The notes under the pieces are model-generated. The model was not told the origin of the DNA, made no database searches, and saw only the letters and a list, made by a program, of their open reading frames with translations. A DNA stretch of 64,000 nt from Daphnia pulex (taxonomy: Eukaryota; Arthropoda; Branchiopoda; Diplostraca; Daphniidae). Of this stretch, positions 37,113 through 52,100 are shown one piece after another. The stretch's first letter is position 1; the number at the start of each line of letters is the position of its first letter. The position numbers were made by a program, and so were the translations under genes. Location of the stretch: contig NC_060019.1 in assembly GCF_021134715.1 (NCBI RefSeq), positions 9,052,001-9,116,000 on the forward strand, read 5' to 3'.

Positions 37113-40100
37113 AGATTGAGGCGAAAACTATAAATATATGGGATGCGAACGAGAACGCGAACAAGTAGAGCCGTGCGGGTGGGCTCTCCTTGATTAAAAC
37201 AGGGCCACCAACCACCAACCGCAGCTGCGCCATTATCTTTCGTTGTTGTTGTCTTTTCTTACTGTACATACAAGACCGTCCAACCTGATCTTGGTAACGA
37301 AGTTAACTACCGGTACAAAGAGAATTATACATTTTTAATCAACGCCGCTCTCTCTTCCTTCTCTAATTCCCTGCCACGAAATAATAAACGAATGCGGCTT
37401 ACATAATCTTTTAACCACTGGTAAGATGGCCGAAATGTATGATTAAATAAAGGGTGGGGGGGGGGAGGAATTTTGGCAAGAGCTGACAAGTCACACGCAC
37501 ACACACAGAGTCTTCGAGGAGGAAGCGGAAAGACGGGCGGCGATCGATACGTCTCGGGAAATGATTGGGAAGAGACGGGTCGATCAGTGGAAATCCCAAT
37601 GATAAAGCGGCAAAATCGAACTGAAAGAAATTTCTTCTTCTTCTTCATTAGAACGCATGTCATCAAGGGACACACACGCACACACGGGGATTCGAATGGG
37701 AAGATTAGTGGCGCATGACAGGGCCGAGTGTTTCGTGTACGGTACTTACAATAGGCCTTGTTCTTAATCCAGATGAGATGGAAACAGTGGCAAACGATTC
37801 CGGAGGATTCCACCAAGCCAAAAATCAAAGCCCTTTTGCCAGAAGATTTCAACACCCCACTAAAGTCGAAACACCAATCCACTCGACACGACCAGCGGAG
37901 ACTAACTGTCCAAACTAATAGTGCTCAAGCCTTTAAACTGTTTTCTTCTTTTAAAAAATTAGAAAATAAAATAAAAAAATGGGGAAAAAATGTTGGCCTC
38001 TTGGCTCTTTGCTCCTCCTACTCCTAGAGGCCCCTTTATATTCTCCTCCTTCCCTCTTGGCAATTTCGCCTCCCCTATCCTCCGACTCGGAAAAAATAGA
38101 GAAAACACACGAAGTAGACTGTAAAAAAAAACTAAAAAAGCTAACAATAATGAAGTAGTAGTAGTAGTAGTAGTAGTGCTGGGATTTTTTCTCGAAACGG
38201 ACAAACTGGGCAAGAGGATAAACGATCGGTTGGTGCGTTCCCATTTTTCTCCTTGGGCCGCATTTCCTTTTTGAGTTGTCGGTACTAGTCGCTTTTCCTA
38301 TCCAACAACATAGAGTCGACCGCAAAAGCCGCAATGTATTCCACTCTCTCTCTCTCTTCACTGTCGACTCGACCTTGGTGATGGGCTGGAAGAGATGCCC
38401 AGCTGTGTGTTGTGCGCCATGTCTCTCGAGTCGTTCGCCTGAAATCCAACACTGGGCCGGGCCCAGCCAAAACTACACACAAGAAATAGTACACAAGCGC
38501 CATTCGTCAAAAGTCGGCGGGGTCCAACTTTTCCTGTCCACTCTATTACCATATTACTTCCACATACAGATATATATCTACGTGTATATAACACGGAGCT
38601 TCTTCCATGGCAGATAGAGAGAGAGAGAGAGAGAGTCTTGTTGAGCCATTCATATTGTTGTTCCGGTAGTTTAGTTTGTGCAGAAGCCAACGAAACTTGA
38701 TCTGGGCAAAAGAATGAGGAGTTGTGTAGTGAACCACTTTTTCTCGGCTTAGCTCCTTCTTCTTCCGTCATCTTCTCTTTTGGCTGATGATGATTTACAG
38801 TCGAGAGATAACAACCTACTGCGTTGGCAACATGGCTTTCATAATAATAACAATCATCATCATTCCTAGTCCAGTCGATTGGCCTCCGGCGCTCATTCCG
38901 TTCGGACGTCATCTCTCTCTCAACCGCCGCTTTCATATCGGTTCGTCGGAAGTTAAATTAACTTTTTTTCTCTCTCTCTCTTGAGCCAAAATGATCATCT
39001 CTCTCTCCTCTCATTTTCTCCCTTCCCGACACATCAAAACGGCCAGCGGCAGCCAGCACAAACCTCAAGGCGATTGATGTCAATCAAGGAAAAAATAAAA
39101 GGCCCGCGCCAATAATCGCACCCAAGATCGGACTCGCCCGTCGATAAGAAAACCAAACAAAAACTTGCCGTTGTGCTACAAGAAAAGAAAAAGTCCCTGA
39201 CTGTTTGGTTTTGACCTGATTTGACCTCCTGTCAAAAGAAAAAAGAAATTCCCAGTACCTTATCAAGTGTGTACTGTACATTGTGTACCTGATTTGACCT
39301 GACCCAAATAAAATCATATCATAACAAACGTTTGCCCTCCTTCGGTTCACTGTACACCAAATACCAACATGACAAAAGATTCATCAATTCTCAGCCCCGT
39401 TGAGAGAGAAACCCAAATCGGAAACCTTTAATTAACGGAGGGAATCTAACACGTCGTCGTCTTAGAAGAGTCGAACGGCTAAACTAACTAACGGTGGGCC
39501 ATCCCGGATCCGTTTCATTCATTAAGTTCAAAGAGAAATTGTTTCAATAGACGTAGAGTCCGTTTTTTGTTTTTGTTTTTAATCGTCGCGACTAATTAAT
39601 GAGAAGCAACGAAATGATTAAAACATGTGGTGCGTTTGGGGGGAAATACACGACGACGACGACGTTTGAATATTTAAAAAATAAAATCCATTTGTGGGGT
39701 GATGGAGGATCGGAAAGAAATCGAAGAACAAGATAACGCATAAAAGAAGAAGAAGAAGAAGAAAACGATTTTCTTTCCTTTCTATATATTGGAACCCCCT
39801 AAATAGACAACGGGGTGAAAGTTGGCCGGACCAAAAACATGCTCAGCTATTTTCTCCCCATTTGTATTTTCTTCCTTTCTTCTTCTTCTTCTTCGTCTTC
39901 TTCTTGTTCGATACAAAAAGAATTCGAATCGATAAAAGATATCCATGAACACACACACACTCACAATAAATGGATGTATGGATTGGAGGAGAGAATAAGA
40001 AAAAAGGAAAAGTTTCCTCACGGCCGATCACGTCGTCGTCGTCGGGGTAAAAAAACAAAAAAAAAAAAAAAACAACTAAGGAAGAGACAAAATCTTTTTT

Positions 40101-43100
40101 TTTTCTTTTTTTTTCATAAGATTATTTGGGAAAATTGACGTTGTGGGGGCTGGCCAGCGGCTTTACTACCCCGACTGCATTAATTTATGTGTATCTAATC
40201 AGAATTATACAGTCAAAAAAAGAAGAGATGTAATCGGCGGGATCCCCTTATTTAGAACGCCGTCCGTGTTGTCAAGTTTCTCTCAATTCCCCATGAGTCA
40301 GAGAAAGGGAAAATCCAAAGAAATTTTAAATTGAAAGTCCCAACATTTCTTGTCACAAAAATAAATTCAAACAGGGTCAGCAAGACACCACGGTGTGTGC
40401 TGTGCGTGTGTGTAGTAGTACTACCTTGCAGCTTCACCTGGCGGAGTCTCATCCAGATGCGCTCGACCGTTTCGCCCGTGGTGGAACATCTCAGTTTCTC
40501 ACTTAAACTGCGGCCGAAAACCAATCGGCGCTTCTCATCGGCCATTTCTTGTCCTCACAACAATCTTATCTCTAGCTAGCTCCGGCCAGATGTAAACCGA
40601 GGAGCATATGGCAACAAGCAAACAACAAACAAACAATCCGATCGGTCAGACAACACGGAAAAGACTCCTGCCCGATGATCGCTGCCCGACGTCATATCAA
40701 ATAGCTGCGGATCTCTTGGCCCGGACCTCCCAAAGGGCCGACTATTTTGCGAGACAGGCGCAATGGAGAGAGAGAGGGGGGCCTCTCTCTGCCCGTCACA
40801 CGGGAGGAAACAGGAAGACCATCGTCGCCTAGTAGAGTAGAGAATCTGCACACAGAGGACTTGCGCACGTGCCCGTCATCATCCCGCCGTCCTCAAAAGA
40901 GCCTTTTTTGATCCTACACCTCCTTTTGTAGAGGATTGAGTCAGGAGCTGTAGAGTATCATCCCCTGCCTGCGCCTACCCCCGACTTTGCACAGCAGCTC
41001 CTATTAGACTAATCGACGAACCTCGTGAAGAAAAGCCGGGCCCTATAAGCTACTGCCAAAGAGCGAAGGCGAATCCGAAATGTTCCAAGTCTACTTCTCC
41101 TTTTCCTGGAAGCGAATTCAATCAAAAAACTTGCGCCAGCGACGATGGCGATAGGCCAGCAAAAGACTTTTACTTAAATTTCATTACTTCAACAGCTCTC
41201 TTTTCTCTCGCGTCCGTCACTTTTCCAATGCCGAGGCCCCTTAGTGGAAAAACGGGCGTCTAACGAGAGGCGGACGCTGTCGAGATCGATACACCGTCGG
41301 GAGAGTTGAGGGGGAGAAAACTGGGCGACAACAGTTTGATACCAGGAATTTGACAAATAAAAATGAAAAGTGAGAGAGAAACTTACCGGCGAAAGCGGAT
41401 TCCGAGTGAGAGCGCGCTGCCGTGAGACCGATCTAATCAAAATGGATAAATGATAAGAAATGTGTGTTCATAAAAAACGTCACTGTGAAACAAATTTCGA
41501 TATTCGACTCTCGACTACTCCCGCCAACATCTTGGAAAAGAGAGAGAAACAAACCAAATTTGGGCCAGAGAATTATTGATTCGTGACATTTGAGTTGTCC
41601 CAGCCGGTTGCCATGGAACCGTCCGTCGATCATCAATGTATGAGCTAGGAATTCGACGGAAGGGCCAATCAGCAATGTGATGATGGAAACCGTAGGAACA
41701 AAAAACCCGACGCCACACAAATCAAATGGAGAAAGAAAAACATTTCCCTTCCTCCATTTCATTGGCCACAAAACATCAGGGAAAAGATTCATGGAAATGC
41801 ATTGGAGGCCCCTCTCTCTTATTTATTTCTTTGACGTTTCATTCTCGGCTTTGTTACCTCGAGAGTGATGTAAGGCTCGGTAGGCGTCGATGAGGCCGAA
41901 ATTGGTTTCAGATGGCGTTTCTTTGTTGCCCCGCCGCCTCCTCCTCCCGGGATGAGAAAAGGAGTCGACGACGATTTGTTGTTGTTGTTGTTGTGATTGG
42001 AGGAGGAGGATGAAGGAGACAATTCCATGGCCAAAACGGATTGAAGCGCCAATTTGACTGCCGTCGGCGTCGATTCGGATGGCGTGCCAGCGGCTGACGT
42101 CGGCGTCGTCGTCGCCACCGAATCCGACCCGGGAAATTTGAAAAGGAGAGGACGCGGTTTGGGTCGAGGCGTCACCGACTGGATGACGACGACCGGAGGT
42201 TTGTGAAGGACTTTGGGCGGCTCCAGCAGCGGCAGCATGGCGACGGCGTCGGTGAGCGTCGTCAACATGGGAGCCGATCCGACCGGAACTGTGGCGTGGA
42301 GTGGAGGCACCGAAGGCGGCGGGGGGGTTTCACTTTGCCCGCGACGGATCCACACCACTTCCGGCTTTTCTTTGACGCTGCCGACGACGCGCATCGTCCG
42401 CGAATGGGTCCGCTTGCAAGAATGCCTCCGCCGGATCTTCTCCCACGTTTCGCGACGTCGCACTTTCTCCCTTTTCTTGGCGTCGGCAGCGGCCAGGGCG
42501 GCGTCCTCGTCCTCTCCTTCCTCCCCGTCCGACAGTGACGAATCCGTCGATGACGAATCGGACGAATCCAAAGGCGACACTTCGTCGTCGTCGTCGCCAA
42601 CAGCCAAATCCGACGATTCATCCGATTCCGGTTGACTCATTGGCATCGTCTGCACGCTCACTTCAGGCCGGTCGCCAACGGCGATGGGTCTCTTGCGTCT
42701 GTCCCGAGGCGGTGGCGAACCCGTCCCGATTCCCGATTCGACTCCGCCGCCCATTCCGCCGCAATCCATCGAGTGGGACAGAGACACGCTGCTTCCTCCA
42801 TCGTCGTCGTCGTCGTCGTCGTCGTCATCCTCATCTTCTTCTTCGGCGTCGTCGTGAGCTGCTCCGCTGTCCGGCGTGCGGAGTATTCGGTTCCGCCTGC
42901 TAACGGATCGGCAGTGAGTGCCCGTTGAGCTGAGACGGCATCCGGCGGCGCTGGATTCAGAGACTAGCGAAGACATGGACGTGTCCATGTGGACGATGCG
43001 GCTGACACCCGACGACCCGGCCTCGGAGTGAGCTCCTCCGTGTCCGGAAGCCGGAGCCGACGAAAGAGCCAGCGGATTGCTGCCCGTCATGCCGGACACG

Positions 43101-46100
43101 CTTCCGTTGTCTTCCAGGCTGCCGCTGCAGTTGCAATCCGAGACCCAGAGGAAACTGGAACTGCGCGACAAGGACATGGGCGACGTCTGAGTTCCGGCGT
43201 TGTCGAACGTCGGTGGAGACTCGGGTCGGTTGTCCTTTGAATGCTCAGCATCCGCCACCTGGTGATTGTTGTGCAGCTGGAGACACTGGATGATGATTCC
43301 ACCCAAGGGCAGGTCCACGCCGTTGTCCAGCTGGCAAATGGGAGGCGCCGATAAAGCGGTTGGAGGAGTTTGAAGAGGAAATGGTAAGCCGCCGTGGTGA
43401 TCCATGGAAGGATCCTCGTCATGGCAACAGCCGCGATCCAGCGTCGTGTTGCTGGTGCGGATGCTGTCCTCGACCCTCCGCAAGAAATCCTGCAGCTCCT
43501 GCGGCCTCTGAAAAAAAAAGTCACACGGAAAAGTTGAATCCACTTTCATTTCACTTTTTGTTTTGTTTTGGGTGAGTAGATGAATCAAGCGAGTCTGGGT
43601 GGCCCTGGAATTTTAGACATTGACTAAATCGAGCTCCTGATTAGGCCAGAAGTGGAGGCCCAAGAGTCGGAAGGGCAAGAAAACAACATCCCCCTCACCA
43701 ATCTTTTGCCTTTTTAGTTGTTGTGTTTTTTTGTTTGTTTTTTTTTGGGCCTTCTACGGATGTCGCCATCTACGGACTGACGAAAACAACACCACTAGAC
43801 AAGAAAAGAAACAAAAAACTGGAACACGCAAACACGACAACAACTCGTTCTACAGTCCCTCCTTCTTTCTCTCTTCAGACACCTCAAAATAACCCTGATA
43901 ATTAAAAAAACACGGTGTGTGTGTGTATAATATAGCATCACTTTTGTATTATTTTAATTTCTTCATTTCCTTCTTGGTCTCAATCGAAAGAATGGGTCCG
44001 ATACCAAATTGAGAAAAAAATAAAAGAGAGAATCTAACGCTCATTTCTTTCTTTCTTTTGCCCAGGCTCGACTTCATTTATCTGTAAGGGCATATCTAAT
44101 GCCGATTGGCTCCTTCTCTTCCATCTCCGCCAATGGCCCAGGACTTTTGATTGCCGTGATCGATCGGAGGTCATTTCCATATAGACGCTCCAATGTACTT
44201 TACCCACCAATAAGAGCCGTACCACGTATTTATATACATATAGTAGATGAACGTTAGAACAGGTTCACCGTCCTTCTTTTATTTTTATTTTGTTGTTTCT
44301 CCTTCTTCCCTCGCCAGCCGAGTGGAATGAAATTGTCGACACTACCGAGACGTGGTGGTGTTGCCACCTTACACCTTTTTCTCTCTTATATTTTATACTA
44401 CACCCAACACCAACAACACCTCAGAGACAGACAGGAGACTCTGATGCTTTGTAACAGATACAAAAAAAAAATCCTTGGCCTCAACCAACCAAACATATAA
44501 TACCCCGTACTCCCCCCCCCCCTGCTGGTCACGTCAATTCAAATGACGACGTCTCACAAACTCATCGGATCGGAAAACGAAAAAAGACGAGCGGTAAAAA
44601 AGAAAACGAGACGCACCCTTCCGTTTTTTTTTTCTAATGAAGAAAAAGAAATAAAATGAGAGACGCGCATTCTTGTCCTCGTCGAACCCGCCATTTTGCG
44701 CATTCGCAACGAAGGACGCTCAAAAGATTTCACAAAAAATAAAAACAGAAACGGACCAAAAAAGGAGCTGTTTCCAGTCGGTCGTCACATTACATCATTC
44801 CGATTGAGCGACTCTTCCTTCTACTGGATTCCATCGGCGACAAATTTCACGCGAAAGAAGAAGAAGGAAAAGTTTAAAACTCACCAACAACGGGCTGGAA
44901 ATGTGCGAGGATTCGTCGGTCGCCGTCGTTGAGGAAGAACTAGTCGGGGCCTCGACACGTTGTTTGCCTTTAGCGCAGTTGTCCTCGTTATCTTCATCGT
45001 GGTCACAATCACCGCTGGAACTCGAACAACTGGCCAGCAATTCCGGCGATTGGCTATTGTTCAACGTCAATGTCAAATCGTCGAGATCGTCAAAGATTTG
45101 ACGCTCCACTTGATCAATGTCGGCCGACAGCTGCTGGATCGACGACTGCACGACGTCCGATTTGGGAGCGGCTGGCGGAGTAGAAGGCCGGGTGGCGGGT
45201 GGCGGTGGCACGGACAGGCCGTTGAGACTTGCCGACACGACGGCGGGGTCGATCAAAGCCAATTGCATCCGGGCCCACGGACTGAGTTCCACCGCACTGC
45301 CGCCAGTCTCGACCGACGTGGAACACGAAGTGTTTGCCCGTTTGGTGTGGCTGAATTTGCCCGTCGCAGGGGAGGAGGAGGTGGAGTCGGCGCACGGATC
45401 GCTGGCCATGGCCAGCCGTTGCAGCTCACCGTCGATGATGTGGTTGAATTCCGCCATGAGGCTGGTCGTCCACACTTGAATGGCTTGCGGATTGTAAGGC
45501 GACTGATGATGTTGTTGGGGTTGTTGACGGGCGACGCGGCCGTTGTCCGTCAGCTGCAGGGCCGAATCGGCCGTCAGGTAGCGACGCAAGGTGCGTCTCG
45601 GGTTGGGCTGCTGCTGCTTCTTCTTCTTGCGCTGGACGTCCGTCCCATCGGCCACGTCGAGGGACGCCGTGGCCGTCGGCATCAAGCCGACCGCGTCGAT
45701 TTTCTGCTGTTGCTGGTCCAGCAGGAAGGCGAATTCGTTGTTGGCGGCACTGGACCGCTGATTGCCCAAGTGTTGAAATCCTGGACAGGAAATCCTGCGC
45801 TGGAATTCGGCCGCATCCCAGCGATTTCGCCCGCCGACCAAAAGCGGATGCTGTTGCTGTTGCTGCTTGCGGTTCCAGTGGTTGTTGGCCCGCGACTGGC
45901 GGCTCAATCCTTGCGTCACCAAGTCGCCAATGTAGTAGTCCTCGCTGACCCTCAGCCCAGCACGTCGGCGTTGATTGTAATGGATGCCGGCCTTGTTGGC
46001 TGGTAGCGGGGCGTGGTGGTGGTGATGAGCGGCGGCGGCGACACGACGGACGGGAACGGGGGGCGGAACGACGTTGACTTGACTCGCCGACGTCCTAGCG

Positions 46101-49100
46101 GCTCTCGACGCAGTCACTTCCAGCTGATGGAAAACGGCGCCAATTTCTTCCTGCAATCCAAAAAATTTAAAAATTTGAAAAATAAGAAATTCAAAAAATC
46201 AAAATTGATCCATCAATCAACGGCAGCGACCCCGCCTGGAAAACTCATCGAATGGCGAAGGAATGTCAAACCCTTAAAAAAAGGAAAGAAAGTGCGCAGG
46301 AGTTGGAGTGGAGGGAATGTTGCGTGTGTCGTAATAGGAGCCCATGAAAATACCTTCCTCTCTCTCTCCTCTACTCGATTCTTCTTCTTCTTCTTGGCCT
46401 CCGAAGGAAGAAAAAACCCGGCCCGCCACACACACAAAAGACAACAAGACAAATGACGATGTAGACAAGGCAAAAAAAAAGTAAAAAATAAAGTTGGGAC
46501 CCCCAAAAAAACTTCTCGGGTCGTCCACAGAAGAAGAAGAAGAAGAAGAAAAAAGGAGATCGAATAACACGGCGGCGGTGGCCCGTGCTGCTGCTGGAAC
46601 GCGTTCGCTCCAGCCGATCCGTTTCGCTACACTTTTCTTCTTCTTCTTCTTTCTTTTTTTCTTGTTAAGGGTCAGACCCAGTGGGGGGGTGACGTGGTGG
46701 AAGACATGCTATAATACCTAGGCATGGCGTCTCGAGGGGGGGAAAAGATTACACAAAAAGGCGACTGGGGTGATGACGTCGTCGTTGTACGAAACCCAAA
46801 AGAAGCTCATAAAAAAAAGAAGAGAGAGATGCAAATATCTGAAGAAGAAGAAAAAGCAGCTGCACAACAGGTTTTTTTTTTCTTCTTCTTCTTTCATTCC
46901 TCCTACTCATTCGGATGGCCATGTACGGGAGAAGGGCAAGGGCGCAGCAGCAGCAGCAGAGACGAAAAAGAGAGAGAGAAACCTTCTGGCCATTCAACCA
47001 CCTCTCTCTCTCACTGTGTGTGTCTGCTGTTTTTTGAATTTCCTTCTCTGAAAGGAGGATCCGCTACTAAACGGCCATGCCATTGCGAGAGAAGAAGAAT
47101 TATCCATCGGGGGCGATTGGGCAGGAGAGAGAGAGAGAGAAAAGAGACGCAGGAGTGTGTACCTCTTCGGGTGTTTTAGCAAGGAGGTTAGAGGAGGTTC
47201 ATATCAAATTGGGTGATCCGATAGTCGTGCTGAGCTGGCCCACTCGATTGCGACACACAATAGAACAAAACGCAGGCACCCCCACACACCGCCACGAGAG
47301 AGAACAACACACTTGACACTGATTCTTCGTCTTGTTGTTTGGTTTGTTTTTTTGTTGTTGTTGTTGCTCTTGGCCAAAGTGGCGAATCAACTCGAGAGAT
47401 ATTTACTTTTTTTAAAGATTAAAACAACAACCGAAAAAAGCGACAAAAAAAGAGCGTTCGCCCTCAATGGACTACTGGACTCGACTGAATGTCGAGGAGT
47501 CGAGTCGAGTGGCAAAAACCAACTGGCGGGCAAAAGAAGGAAAAAAAAAAACACACACACACACAAGGCGAACGAACGAACGAACGCACTCGGCGGGACC
47601 CGTAAAAAGAAGTGGAGAGAAAGTTGGCGGACTCGACGAGCCAGACTTTTTGATTCTCTCAAGAGAGGTGGGCAAGTCTATGCTAATTTCGTTTTCCTTG
47701 TGTGAGTGTGTGTGTGAGAGACGTCCATTCACAGAGAGAGAGAACCCGAAAAATCAAAATCCAACAGCAACAACAACCGACGGGAAAATGATTTGAAAAA
47801 AAGACAAAGAAACAAGAACAACTACCCGATTTTTTGTTTTGTTTTGTCTTTCTTCTTTCAATTGCCGTGTGGAGCAACGAGTCGTGTGTCGTGAATCTTC
47901 GGTCGGCCGTTTCACACACACACAAAATAAAGAGAAAAAGAAGAGAGAGAGAGAGAGAGAGAGAGAGACAAAAGTGAGAAATTGAGAGCCCGGGCGAGAC
48001 CCGTGTGGGAGTCGAAACGACCAAGGTGGTGGTGGTGGTGTCGTTGGTGCGGGACTGAGCTGTGCAGTCAGCGCCCAACGGCCGAGACACGAGCGCTCTG
48101 ACGCGATTATTCCGACACGCACGCACGGCACTCACGCAAGCGAAGAAACAAGCAAACAACAACTACAACAACAGGCACAAGATTGTCGTTGTGGCCCAGC
48201 TGGTTCAACACGCTCGCTCTGGCGGGCCACGGGCGGCGGATAAAAAAAATCCCAAAAATCCCACACGCAAAAAGGTAAGGAAAAATGGCCGCTATCGAAA
48301 TTTCGGCTGACGGACTGGAGGTCAGAGCCATTATCGTGACACCGTCGTGTACGACATCAACCCCCCCTCCCGGTTATCCATCACGTCCGATAATTATGCG
48401 CATGTTGCCACATTCGATTGACATTTTTGGCGCAAAAATTCGAATTTCAGATTTGGCCGGCCGTCATTTCTCTCGACATGCGTCTCTCAAGGATGGACTA
48501 CATTTCGTGGGTACCTACGAACCAGCAGCACTCGAAACTCAAAAGAAGAAAAATGATGATGGCTCCCGATTTTCAATTCAAACCAACAGAGAAAAAAGAA
48601 AAAGTAGCGCGCCATACATATTGCGCATTTCGACTTTTTTTTTTTTTTTTTTACGTGATGACGTCCAAAGGCCACCACCACCTGGTCCCTGGGTATAATT
48701 TTTGTGAGTTTTGGTTTCGCTAGGAGAGCTGATATTGTAGTGCGGTTATCTCTGTTTTTCTATGGCCCCGCGTCTGTGTTATTTTTATATTGGGAAACGA
48801 AATGAAATCAAATGGGAGCGCCTTTTCTATTGAAACCTCCTGGTGGGCTATCGGATCACAACCCGCAGCTTTTTTTTTGAACATTTTCCGTTTTTATTAT
48901 TCCATTCCCGAAATATAAGAAAAATACATTTTTTTTTCTGGGGGGTGGGTGTTGGGTTTTCACTTGTGGTGTGACGCCTACGGGGGGAGCGAAACAACAA
49001 GATGATCAATTTCAATCATTTTTTTCGTTTTCGTTTTCCTGTTTTATCCGTTTTCGAGATAACCCCTTGGAGTAGTCCCGCAACAACGACGTTGTAGCTG

Positions 49101-52100
49101 CTGCAGACAGTTGTGGAAATTGTTTTTATTTTATCTCCTTCGGGACTTTTTATTCAAATTTTTACTTTTTTTAATGCATTTCCATAGCGGTCCCATCCAT
49201 CCATCGATTGTCTTTTGTTCTTTTGTCAAAACGGAGAAATGTGAATGCCTTTCGCTGTTTTTTCTTCTCTGGCGATAATAAATTGTCAAAGGCAAACTTG
49301 GGTTGCGTGTTGTTGCGGTGGTTCTTGGGTGTGTGTGTGTTTTTATCTCCCGTCCATGTATACACATTCGTCAATTTCCAGTTTTTTTTTCTCTTTTTCT
49401 TCTTATCAAAATAAAATAAAAAGGAATTTCGTCGCTGCGTGTTTCAGCAGTTTTTTGTTTTCATTAAAAAAAAAAAAGCTGGGCGACTTTTTGATAGTAG
49501 AATAATCAAGAGAAAAACGGAGAAAAAGCCAAAAGGAGATTCGCCGACGCAAAATGCAACCCGAGATTATACGGAGACACTCTCGGAGACACCAAAGTGC
49601 AACAAGAGAGCCTCCAGCAGCAGATGTTTCATTCCCAGCAGGCCAATGGCGCGGGGCCTCTTTCGAAAGAAATCAAACTTTATTCAACTTGTGATTCATC
49701 CCGGGATGAGTCATGCGGTCGTCTGATCATAATTATGATTACAGAAAGCAACGCGTGAACATTCTTGAATTTTTTTTTCTTTTTTTTCTTTTCAATTTTT
49801 GGACTTTTGGTCAGTTGCTGCTAGACAAGTTGATGGAAAAAAAGAGAGAGAGAGATCTGGTTGAGTTTCGCGTGGCTGCATTGGCGTTTGCTGCTGCTGA
49901 TGATGACCTTGGATCAAAAGAGACACACACAAGAGTCGAGAGCGCGCGGCGCAGGGCACCCAACAGCAGCGGCGTGAGTCACGACGACCAGACGCCACAA
50001 GTGTCAACTTTCTACGTATTGCGTTGGGTCCTGTCCGACCCCCCCACCCCACCCCCCTCCACCTCTTTTTTTCGTTCGCAAGGGGGGGGGGGGGCTATTC
50101 ATATCACGATGCTCTGGGGCTCTACATTTTTTTCTCAATCCCGCCGTCTGCGTCTTTTCCCATTTTTCATTCGAATCCGACCGACGAAATGTGGAAAAGC
50201 GAATCAAAGGAAGAAGGAGAGAATATCCAAAAAAAGGCGTGGGACGCCACAACCGTTTCCTTTTCATCCATTGCGATGCATCCGACAAGACACACGAGGA
50301 CTGAAAGCAACCGCCATCATCAACTATCTTGTACACCTACCTTTTTGGCCAATGGCAGAAAAAGATTTTTTTTCTCTCTTTTCTTTTTCCAAATGACAAT
50401 CGACAATTGTTCAGCCGAGGAGCCGAGAGAACAACTTTGCATCTCATTTGCGCATTTATTTACATGACAATAAATAACACAATGCGCTCCGCATCCGCAG
50501 CTTCGGCGTCGTCACACAAAATGCCCGACGTCATCGTGACGACAATGTCGAGAGACGCCGCTAGGTATTTAGTAACGTGAACGCTCATAGTCTCTCTCTT
50601 GTCTTGTCTTGTCCTCGGCAGAATGAGGACGTGAGACTTTTCCCTTTTTATTTTATTTTAAATTCCTTTCTCATTTTTCGGCTTTTAAATAGTCAATTTT
50701 CACGCCGCTAGATGGCGCCAAAGTCTTATTCGTTTGTCCACCGCTAGATGGCAGTAGCTCATTGATCTAATGGTCTTCCGTCTTTTTTAAATTTATTCCC
50801 GGAAGTTTCTTTTCCTTTCAAAAGAATGTGTCGCTTATGGGATGATGAGAATTTTGAAATTCGAATCAGAAAAAAAAACAAAAACAAAAGACAATCAAAA
50901 ACTCATCAAAAGTCGCCGAGAGAGTCGTGCAGGTAACCACTGAGAGCAAACGTCCACGACACATTTCACGTGGAATGTGAGACGCTAGGCAGGGCCGTGA
51001 GCAGTTTCATCACGGACGTTTTTTCCTTGTCAGTCGGTCATCAAAGTCATTACCATTCTTGCCCCATATGGAGATCGGAAAAACGGAGCGTGACCCAACT
51101 GTGCAATTAAACAAACAAAAGGAGGAATACACCCGTCGGGGTTTGGGAAAAAAAAGATAAAAAAAGAAATTGTCTATTTGGTAAGTTGACCAAAACTGAT
51201 GGGACCTGAATTTTCACGTCCGTCCGTCAGTCCTCGACTGAACTTTTTACCCGATCAACAACCTCCCGATTTTTTGTTGTTTTGTTTGGTTTTTCTCTCT
51301 CATGCTGCAATCAAGTCACGCTCCAATGGATTCCATTCTAATTAGCCGACGGCGTAAAGGCGCAATCTCCAATCGTCTTCTTCCACATGTCAACCACCAC
51401 CAACAACAACAATCGAGACTCACTTCACTTCCCTTCAAAAACTCCACTAGTCCGGCTGGTTTGGAGAGAGAAAAAATAAATTCGTTCGTTCGTGTGGTTG
51501 AGGAGGACCGTCTCTCTCCAACCCAACCGCGCCCTTTTAGTTCTTCTTCTTCTTCTATTTTTATTTTTCACCTCAAAACGTCCAGCCGAGTTGTTCACAT
51601 TTCAACGTGATTGACGGCCACGTATACACACACACACGTGAAAAATAAGAAAACCGCCGTCGTCTGTCCACCTTAACACACACACACGTCCATCCACCCA
51701 TCTTATATAAGAAGGGAAAAAAAAAGGTTTATTATTATTATTATTATTATTCTGTTTTTTTTTCCCTGTTGTTGTTGGAACATTGAACGCCGTCCACTCC
51801 ACCACCACCACCACTACGGTACATCCCTTCCGGCGTGACGAGACAAAGGGGCAAGGGAGCAGAAAGAAAAAGAAGAAAAACATAAATAAGAAGAAGAAGG
51901 ATTCCGGAAGCCAGAGGCTTCTTTTTGCCCCCTTTGTCTGTCTGTCTGCCAGTGTGTGTGTGTATTGCAGTTGTTGTTGTTGTTGTAGCTTCTCCTTTCC
52001 TTTCTCTCGGCCAATGACTGTAATTTTCGGTTGGCCAGCACACGGCCCCAAACGAAAGAAAAAAAGGGATGGGCGCCAATTGGCGGCTGGCGTGCCCGAA

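Larger units (their letters stand above)
35145..40424. other. 5.3-kb intron of the RhoGAP gene
   Basis: No further coding exon that I can support. Rich in GAGA, TCTTCT, CACA and TAG repeats (listed separately). Many short open frames on both strands are simple-sequence artefacts. Alternative promoters are possible. Confidence 0.4.

Noticed and set aside
36079..39350. Many short frames with Ser/Leu or Lys/Arg runs
   Set aside because: Products of GA/TC and GAA/TTC microsatellites in the intron.
42203..43240. Plus-strand Arg-rich frames opposite the low-complexity exon
   Set aside because: Antisense of GTC/GAC-type repeats.
44960..46006. 348-codon plus-strand frame
   Set aside because: Antisense of the first large RhoGAP exon; no domain, and the minus-strand frame fits the gene's splice phases.
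47472..48162. Ser/Leu-rich and His/Thr-rich frames around the long GA repeat
   Set aside because: Low-complexity translations of microsatellite DNA.
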